From positions 5,580,001-5,644,000 of the forward strand of contig NZ_JADBEF010000001.1 of the NCBI RefSeq assembly GCF_014873535.1: a stretch of DNA of 64,000 bases. Reading direction: 5' to 3'. Each line of letters begins with the position of its first letter. Positions within the stretch are counted from its first letter, which is position 1. Positions 1 through 8,183 of the stretch are shown piece after piece. Under the pieces are notes generated by a model. The model saw only the letters and a list, made by a program, of their open reading frames with translations. It was not told the DNA's origin and did not search any database. This stretch comes from Nonomuraea africana (lineage in GTDB: Bacteria > Actinomycetota > Actinomycetes > Streptosporangiales > Streptosporangiaceae). Both the position numbers and the translations under genes were made by a program.

Positions 1-2
1 GT

Positions 3-1154
3 GTGACGATGCGCATCACCGTCGACGGTTTCGAGGACGTCCACCGGATCCAGCAGGACCGTTTTCCCGCGCGGGAGCCGGGCTGGCAACCCGTCCACAC
101 GGTCTACGTGCCCGCCGACAGGTTCTCCTCCTCGACGCCTTCGACGTGGGGCGGCCAGGCCCTCGACCTGATGAAGACGCACCTGCCCGACACCGCCGCC
201 CTGGCGGAGGTGTTCGAACTCCCTGAGGAGCTCGCGGCCGGGGTGCACGCGCGTGTCGCCGCCAAGCTGGCCGCCGAGCCCGTCGAGGACCTGCGCGTCG
301 ACTTCGAGGACGGCTACGGCGTGCGCCCGGACGCCGAGGACGGCGACGCGGTGGCCGCGGGCGCGGCGCTGGCCGTCCTGCACGGCGAGGGACGGCTGCC
401 CCGCAGGTGGGGGCTGCGGGTCAAGTCGTTCGCCGACGGCGACCCGGCCCGTTCCGTCCGCACGCTGGAGCTCTTCCTCACCGAGCTGGTCGCCAGGACC
501 GGCACGCTGCCGCCCGGATTCACGGTCACCTTCCCGAAGGTGCTCATGGAGGAGTACCTGGGACAGTTCGCCGGGGTGCTGGCCGAGCTGGAGAGCGTCC
601 TCGGCCTCCGGGCGCCGCTGCGGTTCGAGATCCAGGTGGAGGCGCCGCAGACCGTGCGGTTCCTGCGCACGGACCTGGCCGAGTCACTGGGCGGGCGGCT
701 CGCGGCCGCCCACTTCGGCGTCTTCGACTACACCGCCGCGATCGGCCTGCCCCCGCACGAGCAGCGCCTTGACCATCCGGCCTGCGACCACGCCAGGCAC
801 GCCATGCAGACCGCCTTCGCGGGGACGGGTGTGGAGCTGTCCGACGGCTCGCTGGCCGCCTCGCCCGCCTCGGGGTCGGCGCGGGACGTCCACGCGCTGT
901 GGCGCAGGCACGCCGGCCTGGTGCGGCACTCGCTCGCGCACGGCTTCTACCAGGGCTGGGACATGCATCCCTCGCACCTGGTCTCCCGCTTCGCCGCCGT
1001 CTACGCCTTCCACCTGGAGCGCTACGACTCCTACGCGGCCAGGGTCAGGGCATGGGAGGAGAGCCGCGAGGCCGGCGGCGGCGTGATGGACGAGCCCGCG
1101 ACGATCAAGACCCTCGTCGCCGCGCTGCGCCGCGCCGACTCCGCCCTCGGCTGA
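3..1154 (+). CDS. DUF6986-type aldolase/citrate lyase-like protein
   Basis: The 383-residue product resembles the HpcH/HpaI aldolase and citrate-lyase beta superfamily as found in the actinobacterial DUF6986 group. An acidic metal-site-like segment, DFEDGYG, lies near residue 100, and FPKVLMEEY, RFEIQVEAP and AAHFGVFDYTAAIG follow in the order expected for this TIM-barrel fold. The reaction is unknown; carbon-carbon bond cleavage of a CoA ester or keto acid is the family-level expectation. I take the GTG at position 3; an ATG two codons later is equally possible, and whatever lies upstream is outside the window. The next gene is convergent, 13 bp away. Confidence 0.7.
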   Translation: MTMRITVDGFEDVHRIQQDRFPAREPGWQPVHTVYVPADRFSSSTPSTWGGQALDLMKTHLPDTAALAEVFELPEELAAGVHARVAAKLAAEPVEDLRVDFEDGYGVRPDAEDGDAVAAGAALAVLHGEGRLPRRWGLRVKSFADGDPARSVRTLELFLTELVARTGTLPPGFTVTFPKVLMEEYLGQFAGVLAELESVLGLRAPLRFEIQVEAPQTVRFLRTDLAESLGGRLAAAHFGVFDYTAAIGLPPHEQRLDHPACDHARHAMQTAFAGTGVELSDGSLAASPASGSARDVHALWRRHAGLVRHSLAHGFYQGWDMHPSHLVSRFAAVYAFHLERYDSYAARVRAWEESREAGGGVMDEPATIKTLVAALRRADSALG

Positions 1155-1167
1155 CCGGGCGGCGTTC

Positions 1168-1845
1168 TCAGACGTCGCGGTCGATCAGGGCGCGCCACTG
1201 GGAGACCTGGCGGGTGTCGACCGGGGTGGTCCACGATTCGCGGACCGCGCTGCCGACGTGGAAGGCGCGCACGCCGTAGTCGAGCAGGGTCGGGATGTGG
1301 CGCAGCCGCAGGCCGCCGCCGGCGAGGATCAGCCCCGCGTCGCCCGCCTCGGCGCGGGCCTTGAGCACGGGCAGGCCGTCGGCGACGCCGGTGGGCGAGC
1401 CGGCGGTCAGCACGGTGGCCAGGTTGGGCAGCAGCCGCACCGCCCGCCACGACGCCTGGATGTCGGCGGCGTGGTCGACGGCCCGGTGAAAGGTCCACGG
1501 CAGCGGCGAGACCGCGTGGATCAGCGTCTCGGTGGCGGCGAGGTCCACGGCGCCGTCGGCGTCGAGGAAACCGAACACGAAGCCCGCCGCCCCCGCCTCG
1601 GCCAGCTCCTTCACCTGGGAGCTCAGCTTGTCGACGGAGTCGGCGCCGAAGTTCGCCTCGGTGCGCAGCATCACCATCTGGGGAAGCCGGCACTCCCTGG
1701 CGATCGCGGCGACCGTCTCCGTCGCGGGGCTGAGCCCGTCGGCCGCCATGTCGGCGACGACCTCCAGGCGGTCGGCGCCGCCCTGTTCTGCGGCCACGGC
1801 GTCGCGCACGTCGAGCGCGATCACCTCGAGCAAGGATCCGGTCAT
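1168..1845 (-). CDS. cutC: CutC family protein
   Basis: The 225-residue product is a complete CutC-family TIM barrel. It begins LLEVIALDVRDAVAAEQGGA and contains GADRLEV, TFHRAVDH and a C-terminal FHVGSAVRES, all typical of the family. CutC was named for copper homeostasis in Escherichia coli, but its biochemical role is still unsettled, so copper handling is only a family label. I start at the ATG at 1845; the frame stays open to 1914, but the extra 23 residues (Cys-rich, Gly-rich) do not look like the family. It stands alone: convergent with the aldolase-like gene and followed upstream by a GNAT gene on the same strand. Confidence 0.8.
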   Translation of the reverse strand: MTGSLLEVIALDVRDAVAAEQGGADRLEVVADMAADGLSPATETVAAIARECRLPQMVMLRTEANFGADSVDKLSSQVKELAEAGAAGFVFGFLDADGAVDLAATETLIHAVSPLPWTFHRAVDHAADIQASWRAVRLLPNLATVLTAGSPTGVADGLPVLKARAEAGDAGLILAGGGLRLRHIPTLLDYGVRAFHVGSAVRESWTTPVDTRQVSQWRALIDRDV

Positions 1846-1920
1846 GAATCCGAGGTTATCGCCTATTCCACCCTCCTCCCGGCAGAGAGGAGGGCAGTGG
1901 GTCATATCTGACAAACCATG

Positions 1921-2499
1921 TCAGGCGTTGACAAGATCCGCTGTTCGGAACAGGTCGTCTGCGGTGCCGGTGCGCAGCAGCGCGGGCCGCTGGAACAGCG
2001 CGCCCGAGGCCCGGTGCGGCAGGTCCACCGTGCGGAGGTGGCGGAAACCGCGGCGCCGGTAGTACTGCTGCAGGCGCGCGTTGTCCTTGGCGCAGTCGAG
2101 CCTGAGCCAGTCGAGCCCGGCGGCCGCGACGCTCGCGCCGGCCCAGTCGAGCAGCGCGTCACCGAGCCCGGTCCCCGAGGCGGCGCGGGAGACGGCGAGC
2201 TTGTGCACGTAGAGGGCCGCGCCGGGCTCGTCGGCGGGAGTCCAGAACTCCGGGTCGGCGTGCCCGTCGAGCGCGATCGTCGCGACGGTCGCACCGAAGT
2301 CGCCTTCCAGCACGTAGAGGACCTGCTCCTCGATCAGGGGCTCGATCCGCTCGGGGCCGAAGCCGCCGCGCGGCCACTGTCGTACGCCCTGCCGGTGCAG
2401 CCACTCGGAGGTGTCGGCGAGGAGGGAGAGAACTTCTGGGAGGTCGGCGGGTACGGCACGCCTGAGGGTCAGAGGGTGAAGGAGGGTGTTGGAGTGCAT
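1921..2499 (-). CDS. GNAT family N-acetyltransferase
   Basis: A 192-residue single-domain GNAT protein. It has an N-terminal LTLRRAVPADLPEVLSLL, a beta4 segment ALYVHKLAVSRAASGTGLGD holding the acetyl-CoA pyrophosphate loop, and a C-terminal RLDCAKDNARLQQYYRRRGF, the usual motif B end. The acceptor substrate cannot be predicted. The ATG at 2499 fits the domain; the open frame to 2613 adds a tail unlike the family. It lies upstream of cutC on the same strand but 75 bp away, so co-transcription is possible and unproven. Confidence 0.85.
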   Translation of the reverse strand: MHSNTLLHPLTLRRAVPADLPEVLSLLADTSEWLHRQGVRQWPRGGFGPERIEPLIEEQVLYVLEGDFGATVATIALDGHADPEFWTPADEPGAALYVHKLAVSRAASGTGLGDALLDWAGASVAAAGLDWLRLDCAKDNARLQQYYRRRGFRHLRTVDLPHRASGALFQRPALLRTGTADDLFRTADLVNA

Positions 2500-2684
2500 G
2501 CTTCTGCCCTTCGTTCCAGTGGGTGACGGAGTGAACACGGAGAGTGCACACGTGGTGGCGCACGGCTTTCGTGCCGATATTGCGGGGTAAATGCAATTTG
2601 GGGGAGTATGCACGAGTCCCTAGTGCCCAGCACGGGCCGATGACCCGCGCCCCATGGCAGGGATCACCCCCAAGCGAGCCGGTT

Positions 2685-3434
2685 CTAGCGGAGACCGAGC
2701 TCGTAACGGATCAAGTGCTTGTCGGCGGGGAGCACCGACACCGCCACGCGCACGGGCGTGTCGCCGCTGTCGTAGCCGACCCTGATGTAGACCACGACCG
2801 GGGTCCCGAGCTCCAGCTGGAGGCGCTCGGCCTCGGCCTGGTTCGGCATCCGCGCCATGATGTCGTCGACCACCCGCACCTGCCCGTGGCCGAGCTCTTC
2901 GAGCACCCTGTTCGCCCCTCGGGCGATGTCGCCGGGCTGCTCGATCTCCGAGCCGCGGACGATGTCCCTGGGGAAGTAGGAGTCGTTGGTGTTGTAGGGC
3001 TGGCCGTCGACGAACCTCAGCCGCCGCCGCACGACGGCCAGGTCGGCGTCGCTGAGCTCCAGGCGGCTGGCGATCTCCTCGACCGGGCTGACGATCTGCA
3101 CCTCGATCAGCTGGCTCGGCTCGCGCCCCTCCTGGGAGACGGCGTAGGCGAAGGCCTCGCGCACTTCGCCGGTCGGCTGCGGGGCGAGCTCCCGCTGCGG
3201 GTACATCAGCAACGGCCTGCGGTCCCGCACGACCGTGCCGCGCCGGGGGGCACGCGTGACGAGGCCCTCGTTCACCAGTTCACCAAGGGCCAGTCTGACG
3301 GTATTGCGACTTACTCCGTATTTGTCCTGAAGAGTCGCTTCTGTGGGCAATTGCGCCCCGGGGCCGAGGTCGCCGGAGTAGATGGCCCTTCGCAGATCCG
3401 AAGCCACCTGCTGATACAGCGACGACCGTGCCAC
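2685..3434 (-). CDS. GntR family regulator with UTRA domain (HutC type)
   Basis: About 249 residues. The N-terminal winged helix-turn-helix, with LPTEATLQDKYGVSRNTVRL near residues 30-50, is a classic GntR DNA-binding domain. The remaining 170 residues match a UTRA effector domain of HutC type, including PVEEIASRLEL, NDSYFPRDIV and a C-terminal strand pair with VRVAVSVLPADKHLIRYEL. Effectors of this class are usually sugars, amino acids or related small molecules; none can be named here. A GTG lies at 3440 and another at 3434. The AAAGGGG just upstream is spaced correctly for the second, which I chose. Confidence 0.85.
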   Translation of the reverse strand: MARSSLYQQVASDLRRAIYSGDLGPGAQLPTEATLQDKYGVSRNTVRLALGELVNEGLVTRAPRRGTVVRDRRPLLMYPQRELAPQPTGEVREAFAYAVSQEGREPSQLIEVQIVSPVEEIASRLELSDADLAVVRRRLRFVDGQPYNTNDSYFPRDIVRGSEIEQPGDIARGANRVLEELGHGQVRVVDDIMARMPNQAEAERLQLELGTPVVVYIRVGYDSGDTPVRVAVSVLPADKHLIRYELGLR

Positions 3435-3572
3435 TTTCACCCCTTTTGTTCCAACAATTTAGACGATCTGGTTCTGACTAGCTACAACCCCTTGACCGCA
3501 CGGCCTTGACAGCCCCATCATCCATTCGTTGGTACAAATCCATCGAAAGGTCGGGCGAGGGGGTGACGGCCG

Positions 3573-3950
3573 GTGTTGCCGGTCCGCGCGGGTACGCCGT
3601 ATGCGAAGCAAGCGAGCTTGCGAAGCTATGCGAAGCAAGCGAGCTTGCGAAGCTACCTGCCCTGGCACGACCCCCGCGAGGCAACACGTCTACTGCGTTA
3701 CGCGTTGCACCGCCAGGGGTTCACCCACACCTACCAGAGCAATGGGAATGGCATGTCCGTGCTTTCCGTACTGACCGAGTTGACCGTGTGGTGCAAGGAC
3801 GGTTCGTTCGTCTGGAACGAGGAGGGATCGACCGTCACCCACCCGATCGACGATCCGGTAGGCGCGGCACACCGCATCGCCGAGCGCTATCGGCATCCAA
3901 CTGCAGACGGTCACGCCCTCACTGACTCCGTGCGCGAGCACTCGGCTTAG
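3573..3950 (+). CDS. Small hypothetical protein with a duplicated 9-residue insert
   Basis: A 125-residue product. From about residue 33 (HDPREATRLLRYALHRQGF) to the end it resembles small actinobacterial hypothetical proteins found next to regulators, with LTELTVWCKDG and DDPVGAAHRIAERY. Its function is unknown. Residues 10-28 are two identical copies of YAKQASLRS, encoded by a perfect 27-bp tandem repeat (3601-3654), which is not typical of these proteins. The start at GTG 3573 has GAGGGGG upstream; an internal ATG at 3753 would give only the conserved end. It could instead be a short gene whose 5' part is repeat-derived. Confidence 0.5.
   Translation: MLPVRAGTPYAKQASLRSYAKQASLRSYLPWHDPREATRLLRYALHRQGFTHTYQSNGNGMSVLSVLTELTVWCKDGSFVWNEEGSTVTHPIDDPVGAAHRIAERYRHPTADGHALTDSVREHSA
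3601..3654. repeat. 27-bp perfect tandem repeat, two copies
   Basis: Copies lie at 3601-3627 and 3628-3654 and are identical. Each unit contains the inverted repeat CAAGC-GA-GCTTG. Because 27 is a multiple of three, it adds two copies of nine residues in frame to the small hypothetical gene at 3573. Confidence 0.95.
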
Positions 3951-3997
3951 GACCCCATCCCTCGCCGGGGTCCTGGGTCGACGCGCACGGGACGGAG

Positions 3998-4036
3998 GCG
4001 CGTCCTGGCGGGTCCCCCACGCCCGCCAGGGCGCGC
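3998..4036. terminator. GC-rich hairpin between convergent genes
   Basis: The arms GCGCG plus CCTGGCGGG (3998-4012) pair with CCCGCCAGG plus GCGCGC (4022-4036) around a short loop. It sits between the ends of the small hypothetical gene (3950) and the DUF35 gene (4049), so a bidirectional terminator is likely. There is no T-run, as is usual in actinomycetes. Confidence 0.6.
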
Positions 4037-4048
4037 TCTCCCCTCGCC

Positions 4049-4417
4049 TCAGGCGTCGGAGCCGCTCGCGTCCGCCGGCCGCCACTCGATCGACGGCTGA
4101 TCGGTGAAGAGCGGGACCACCCGCTCACCCTGGCGCGGCTCCCGCTCCCCGCGCCACGTCCCGTACATCACGCATCCCGGCGCCTCGGCCGGCCGCACCC
4201 GCACCACGGTGAACGGCTCCGGCGCGCGCCAGTGGCTCACGATCCAGCTCTCCACCACCCCGAGCGGCGCCAGCCGCGCCCACGACCACCCCTCGGTACG
4301 GCAGGCGGCGCAGAACGCCCGCGCAGGGAAGCGCGCCAGCCCGCAAGAGTCGCACCGCTGCACGGCCAGCACCCCCTTGGCCACCAGCTCCCACCACTCG
4401 GCCGAGTCCCTGTCCAC
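4049..4417 (-). CDS. DUF35 / OB-fold zinc-ribbon protein
   Basis: A 122-residue acyl-CoA-associated DUF35 protein. The rubredoxin-like zinc ribbon is CDSC (near residue 22) and CAAC about 11 residues later, followed by an OB-fold core with GVVESWIVSHW and a CVMYGTWRG strand. In steroid side-chain degradation, DUF35 proteins or domains (for example in ChsH2) form complexes with Ltp-type aldolases. Here the gene starts 3 bp after the stop of just such a gene, so a two-subunit enzyme is the natural inference. The start is GTG at 4417. Confidence 0.8.
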   Translation of the reverse strand: MDRDSAEWWELVAKGVLAVQRCDSCGLARFPARAFCAACRTEGWSWARLAPLGVVESWIVSHWRAPEPFTVVRVRPAEAPGCVMYGTWRGEREPRQGERVVPLFTDQPSIEWRPADASGSDA

Positions 4418-4420
4418 GGC

Positions 4421-5560
4421 TCATCCCCTCCGCAGGATCAGCGCCGACGTGGCCGGCAGGATGTGTCCGGGCTGGGCGGTGGACAGCGCCACCTCCGCGC
4501 CCGCGACCTGCCGCTCGCCCGCGTCGCCGCGCAGCTGGGAGACCGCCTCGGCGACGTGGTTGAGCCCGTGCACGTATCCCTCCGACAGGAACCCGCCATG
4601 CGTGTTGACCGGCGGACCCTCTCCCGAGGCCGCGAACGGGCCGCCCTCCCCCTTGGCGCAGAACCCGTAGTCCTCCAGCTGGACGATCACCGAGTAGGTG
4701 AAGCAGTCGTAGAGCTCGGCGACGTCGATGTCGGCGGGGCCCACGCCCGCCATGCCGTACAGGCGAGGGGCGAGGGCGGCGGCCGCGGTGACGGTCGGCT
4801 CGCCCGGGGACAGGAAGGAGTCGCCGCCGCCCCACGCCGCTCCGGAGATCAGCACGGGCGGGCGGCGCAGGTCTCTCGCGCGTTCGGCGGTGGTCACCAC
4901 CACCGCGACCGCGCCGTCGGTCTCCAGGCAGCAGTCGAGCAGGCGCAGCGGCTCGGCGATCGGGCGGCTGGCGAGATAGTCGGACATGGTGATCGGCCGG
5001 CGCATGAGCGCGCGCGGGTTCCGTGCCGCGTAGGCGCGTTGCGCGACCGCCACCTGCCCAAAATGTTCCGCTTTTGTGCCATATTTCAGCATGTGTGTGC
5101 GGGCGTACATCGCGAACTGCTGCACCGGCGCGCCGTAGCCGTAGGGGGCGAGGTACTGCGTCTCCGGGCTCGGGTTGGGCGCGGAGCCCATGCGGAACTC
5201 GGAGCGCGCGTTGATCGCGCGGTAGCACACGACCACGTCGGCGATCCCCGCCGCCACCGCCAGCGCCGCCTGCCCTACGATCGCGTGCGAGACGCTGCCG
5301 CCGCCGAACTGGTCGAGATGCCAGGCGGGCGCGTGGATCCCGAGCGCGGGGCCGACCAGCGAGGGCGCAGCCGAGTCGCCGACCCGGTGTGTGGCGATGC
5401 CGTCCACGTCGTCGGGGCCGAGCCCCGCGTCGTCGAGCGCGCTCATGATCGCCCGGCAGGCGAGAGTGAGCGTGCTGACGCCCGAGTCCTTGGAGAAGGA
5501 CGTGTAGCCGATGCCCGCGAGGGCGGTGGCGTCCCGAAAATCAAGCAAGCGCTTGGCCAC
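4421..5560 (-). CDS. Ltp-type thiolase-fold protein (SCP-x/Ltp2-like, probable retro-aldolase)
   Basis: A thiolase-superfamily protein of the lipid-transfer-protein (Ltp/SCP-x) branch, about 379 residues. The N-terminus has AGIGYTSFSKDSG and the C-terminal half ELYDCFTY and THGGFLSEGYVHGLNH. At the place where true thiolases have their nucleophilic Cys it reads HLDQFGGGSVSH, with no Cys. This is as in Ltp2, which cleaves a 17-hydroxy steroid thioester by retro-aldol chemistry using Tyr residues. The DUF35 gene follows directly. The GTG at 5560 overlaps an operator-like sequence (5544-5557); a TTG at 5548 would start the protein just before LDFRDATALAGIG. Either start is possible. Confidence 0.75.
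   Translation of the reverse strand: MAKRLLDFRDATALAGIGYTSFSKDSGVSTLTLACRAIMSALDDAGLGPDDVDGIATHRVGDSAAPSLVGPALGIHAPAWHLDQFGGGSVSHAIVGQAALAVAAGIADVVVCYRAINARSEFRMGSAPNPSPETQYLAPYGYGAPVQQFAMYARTHMLKYGTKAEHFGQVAVAQRAYAARNPRALMRRPITMSDYLASRPIAEPLRLLDCCLETDGAVAVVVTTAERARDLRRPPVLISGAAWGGGDSFLSPGEPTVTAAAALAPRLYGMAGVGPADIDVAELYDCFTYSVIVQLEDYGFCAKGEGGPFAASGEGPPVNTHGGFLSEGYVHGLNHVAEAVSQLRGDAGERQVAGAEVALSTAQPGHILPATSALILRRG
5544..5557. promoter_or_regulatory. KstR2-type operator, near-perfect
   Basis: AGCAAGCGCTTGGC matches 13 of 14 positions of AnCAAGnnCTTGnT, the palindrome reported for KstR2 in mycobacteria and rhodococci. It lies at the 5' end of the Ltp-type gene, overlapping its possible start codons, which favours repression of that gene. 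Confidence 0.65.
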
Positions 5561-5633
5561 GCCCCGACGCTATGCGGCGCCGGGAAGGCTGTCAACGCGG
5601 TTGACACCTTCCCGGAATGACGCCTACCGTCCA

Positions 5634-5647
5634 AGCAAGCGCTTGGT
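5634..5647. promoter_or_regulatory. KstR2-type operator, perfect match
   Basis: AGCAAGCGCTTGGT fits AnCAAGnnCTTGnT at every defined position. It stands 29 bp upstream of the flavin reductase ATG at 5676, in the divergent promoter region between that operon and the Ltp-type gene. Confidence 0.8.
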
Positions 5648-5675
5648 AAGCTACAGTGGTGGACAGGAGGCGCCC

Positions 5676-6260
5676 ATGAGCACACACGCCGCCCGGCTGA
5701 TAGTGGCGGACAGCTGTGACGGCAGGCCGCCTGTCGTCCCGCACCACACCGTCAACGGAGCCGCGATGCACGGTAACGGCCATCTGGAGGGACGGCGCTT
5801 CAGGTCGGTGCTGAGCAGGTTCGCCACCGGCGTCGTGGCCATCACCGCCCTCGACCCCGACACGGGCGAACCCGCGGGGCTGGCCGCCAACTCCTTCACC
5901 TCGGTCTCCCTCGACCCGCCACTGGTCGCCTTCTGCGTCGCCCATACCAGCACCAGCTGGCCCAGGCTCAGGGCGGCCAAAACGGTGACGGTCAACGTGC
6001 TCGCCGAGCACCAGCAGCCGGTGTGCGCGCAGCTGGCGGCCAAGGGCGGCGACAAGTTCGCCGGGCTGTCGTGGACCCGCTCCCCCGGCGGCAACCCGCT
6101 GCTGGAAGGGGCGCTGGCCTGGCTCGAGTGCTCGATCGAGGCCGAGCACCCCGCGGGCGACCACGTGATCGTCGTCGCCAGGGTCCACCAGCTCGACGCG
6201 CACGCCGACGGCGGTCCGCTGGTGTTCTACCGCGGCGGATACGGACGCTTCACCTCATGA
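5676..6260 (+). CDS. Flavin reductase family protein (HsaB-like)
   Basis: A 194-residue flavin reductase-like, FMN-binding split-barrel protein. The family core is visible from FRSVLSRFATGVVAITAL through NSFTSVSLDPPLVAF, VNVLAEHQQPVCAQLA and the C-terminal PLVFYRGGYGRF. Relatives such as HsaB supply reduced flavin to a monooxygenase partner, here not in the window. The ATG at 5676 has a strong AGGAGG (5665-5670); a later ATG at 5766 would remove a tail not needed for the fold. It is first in an operon with the acyl-CoA dehydrogenase and SDR behind a perfect KstR2-type site, tying it to steroid catabolism by context. Confidence 0.8.
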   Translation: MSTHAARLIVADSCDGRPPVVPHHTVNGAAMHGNGHLEGRRFRSVLSRFATGVVAITALDPDTGEPAGLAANSFTSVSLDPPLVAFCVAHTSTSWPRLRAAKTVTVNVLAEHQQPVCAQLAAKGGDKFAGLSWTRSPGGNPLLEGALAWLECSIEAEHPAGDHVIVVARVHQLDAHADGGPLVFYRGGYGRFTS

Positions 6261-7378
6261 CGCTCAGGCACGAGGCGAGGGCTTGGCTGGAGTCCGCGCT
6301 GACCGGCGAGTTCGCGCACGCCCGCGGGCTCGGCGGCCCCGGCCGCGAGCACGAGGGCCACGACATACGGCACGCGTGGGAGCGCCACCTGGGCAGGGCG
6401 GGCTGGACCTGTCTCGGCTGGCCGAAGGAGTACGGCGGCCGCGCCGCCTCCCTCGAGGACCAGATCGCCTTCCACGAGGAGTACGCCAGGGCCGACGCCC
6501 CGGCCCGTGTCGGCCACATCGGCGAGGGGCTGATCGGCCCGACCATCCTCGACTTCGGCACCCAGGAGCAGAAGGACCGCTTCCTGCCGCCGATCCAGCG
6601 CGGCGACGAGCTGTGGTGCCAGGGCTACTCCGAGCCGGAGGCGGGCTCCGACCTGGCCGGTGTGCAGACCAGGGCGGTGCTCGACGACGGCGAGTGGGTG
6701 GTCACCGGCCAGAAGGTGTGGACGTCGCTGGCCCACGTGGCCGACTGGTGCTTCGTGTTGTGCCGTACCGAGGCGGGCTCGAAGCGGCACCATGGGCTGT
6801 CGTACCTGCTGGTCCCGATGCGCCAGGCGGGCGTCGAGGTGCGGCCGATCAAGCAGCTCACCGGCACCGCGGAGTTCAACGAGGTCTTCTTCGACGGCGC
6901 CAGGACGGCCGCGCAGAACATCCTGGGCGCGCGCGGCGAGGGCTGGCGGGTGGCGATGGCCACGCTCGGCTACGAGCGCGGCGTCTCCACCCTGGGCCAG
7001 CAGGTCGGCTTCCAGCGCGAGCTGTCCAAGGTGATCGCGACCGCGAAGCGGACGGGCGCCTTCGGCGACCCGCTGGTCAGGGACCGCCTGGCCCGCTCGT
7101 GGCTGGAGCTGCGGATCATGCGGCTCAACGCGCTGCGCCCCGACACCGAGCCGACGATCGCCAAGCTCTACTGGTCGCGCTGGCACCAGCGCCTCGGCGA
7201 GCTGGCCCAGGACGTGCTCGGCAAGGAGGGCCTGGTGGGCGAGCTGGACGACCTGCAACGCCTCTACCTGTTCAGCCGCGCGGACACCATCTACGCGGGC
7301 TCGAGCGAGATCCAGCTCAACATCATCGCCGAGCGGGCGCTCGGACTGCCCCGAGAGCCGAGGACGGAGCCGCGATGA
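6257..7378 (+). CDS. fadE30: Acyl-CoA dehydrogenase, FadE30-like
   Basis: A 373-residue FAD acyl-CoA dehydrogenase. YSEPEAGSDLAGVQTRA (near residue 125) and WVVTGQKVWTS are the family signature, and GSSEIQLNIIAERALGLPRE closes the C-terminal domain. Overlapping ATGA junctions join it to the flavin reductase upstream and the SDR downstream. In the KstR2 regulon, FadE30 is thought to act on the CoA ester of a hydroxylated hydrindane propionate/carboxylate. The ortholog call rests on the neighbouring IpdF-like gene and operator, not on an alignment. Other FadE paralogs of the regulon cannot be excluded. Confidence 0.7.
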   Translation: MTLRHEARAWLESALTGEFAHARGLGGPGREHEGHDIRHAWERHLGRAGWTCLGWPKEYGGRAASLEDQIAFHEEYARADAPARVGHIGEGLIGPTILDFGTQEQKDRFLPPIQRGDELWCQGYSEPEAGSDLAGVQTRAVLDDGEWVVTGQKVWTSLAHVADWCFVLCRTEAGSKRHHGLSYLLVPMRQAGVEVRPIKQLTGTAEFNEVFFDGARTAAQNILGARGEGWRVAMATLGYERGVSTLGQQVGFQRELSKVIATAKRTGAFGDPLVRDRLARSWLELRIMRLNALRPDTEPTIAKLYWSRWHQRLGELAQDVLGKEGLVGELDDLQRLYLFSRADTIYAGSSEIQLNIIAERALGLPREPRTEPR

Positions 7379-8154
7379 GCCCGCAGCCCCCCTACCCCCG
7401 CTCACACGGCCTGCTCGACGGCCGCGTCACGCTCGTGACGGCCGCGGCGGGCACCGGCATCGGCTACGCGACCGCCAGGCGCTGCGCGGAGGAGGGCGCG
7501 ACGATCGTCATCTCCGACCGGCACGAACGCCGCCTGGCCGAGGCGGCCGAGGCGCTCGCGGAGCTGACGGGGGTCAAGCCGCTGGCCGTACCGTGCGACG
7601 TGACCTCGGAGGCGCAGGTGCGCGCGCTGTTCGAGGCGGCGCTCGAGGCGCACGGGCGCCTCGACGTGCTCGTCAACAACGCCGGCCTCGGCGGTACGGC
7701 GGAGCTGAGCGAGATGACCGACGAGCAGTGGCACGCGGTGCTCGACGTGACGCTGACGGGAACGATGCGCTGCACTCGTGCCGCCCTGCGGCACATGGTC
7801 CCGCAGGGCTCCGGCGTGATCGTCAACAACGCCTCGGTGATCGGCTGGCGAGCCCAGCGCGGGCAGTCGCACTACGCGGCGGCCAAGGCCGGGGTCATGG
7901 CGCTGACCAGGTGCGCCGCGCTGGAGGCGGCCGAGCACGGGATCAGGATCAACGCGGTCGCGCCCTCGCTCGCCATGCACCCGTTCCTCGCCAAGGTCAC
8001 CACCTCGGAGGTGCTGGACGAGCTGGCGGGCAGGGAGGCGTTCGGCAGGGCCGCCGAGCCGTGGGAGGTGGCCAACGTGATCGTCTTCCTGGCCAGCGAC
8101 TACTCCGGCTACATGACCGGAGAGGTCATCTCGGTTTCGAGCCAGCGCGCCTGA
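7375..8154 (+). CDS. ipdF: Short-chain dehydrogenase, IpdF-like
   Basis: A 259-residue classical SDR. It has a modified TAAAGTGIG nucleotide-binding loop, NNAG near residue 105, and catalytic Ser/Tyr/Lys in NASVIGWRAQRGQSHYAAAK. Directly after the FadE30-like gene (ATGA overlap), it matches the fadE30-ipdF pair of the KstR2 regulon, where IpdF oxidises the ring hydroxyl of a hydrindane CoA thioester. The C-terminus is ordinary for the family (GYMTGEVISVSSQ). It is the last gene of the operon; 29 bp later a PadR gene starts from its own promoter. Confidence 0.7.
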   Translation: MSPQPPYPRSHGLLDGRVTLVTAAAGTGIGYATARRCAEEGATIVISDRHERRLAEAAEALAELTGVKPLAVPCDVTSEAQVRALFEAALEAHGRLDVLVNNAGLGGTAELSEMTDEQWHAVLDVTLTGTMRCTRAALRHMVPQGSGVIVNNASVIGWRAQRGQSHYAAAKAGVMALTRCAALEAAEHGIRINAVAPSLAMHPFLAKVTTSEVLDELAGREAFGRAAEPWEVANVIVFLASDYSGYMTGEVISVSSQRA

Positions 8155-8177
8155 TATCCTGTCTCGCAGGGTATAGT
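8155..8177 (+). promoter_or_regulatory. Leaderless promoter with inverted repeat for the padR gene
   Basis: TATCCTG and CAGGGTA form an imperfect inverted repeat around TCTCG (8155-8173), and TATAGT (8172-8177) is a good -10 box placed 6 bp before the ATG at 8184. This suggests a leaderless transcript under autoregulation. Confidence 0.55.
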
Positions 8178-8183
8178 GAACTC

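Noticed and set aside
3601-3654. CAAGCGAGCTTG in the tandem repeat as a KstR2 operator
   Set aside because: The half-sites CAAG and CTTG are four bases apart rather than two, so it does not fit AnCAAGnnCTTGnT.
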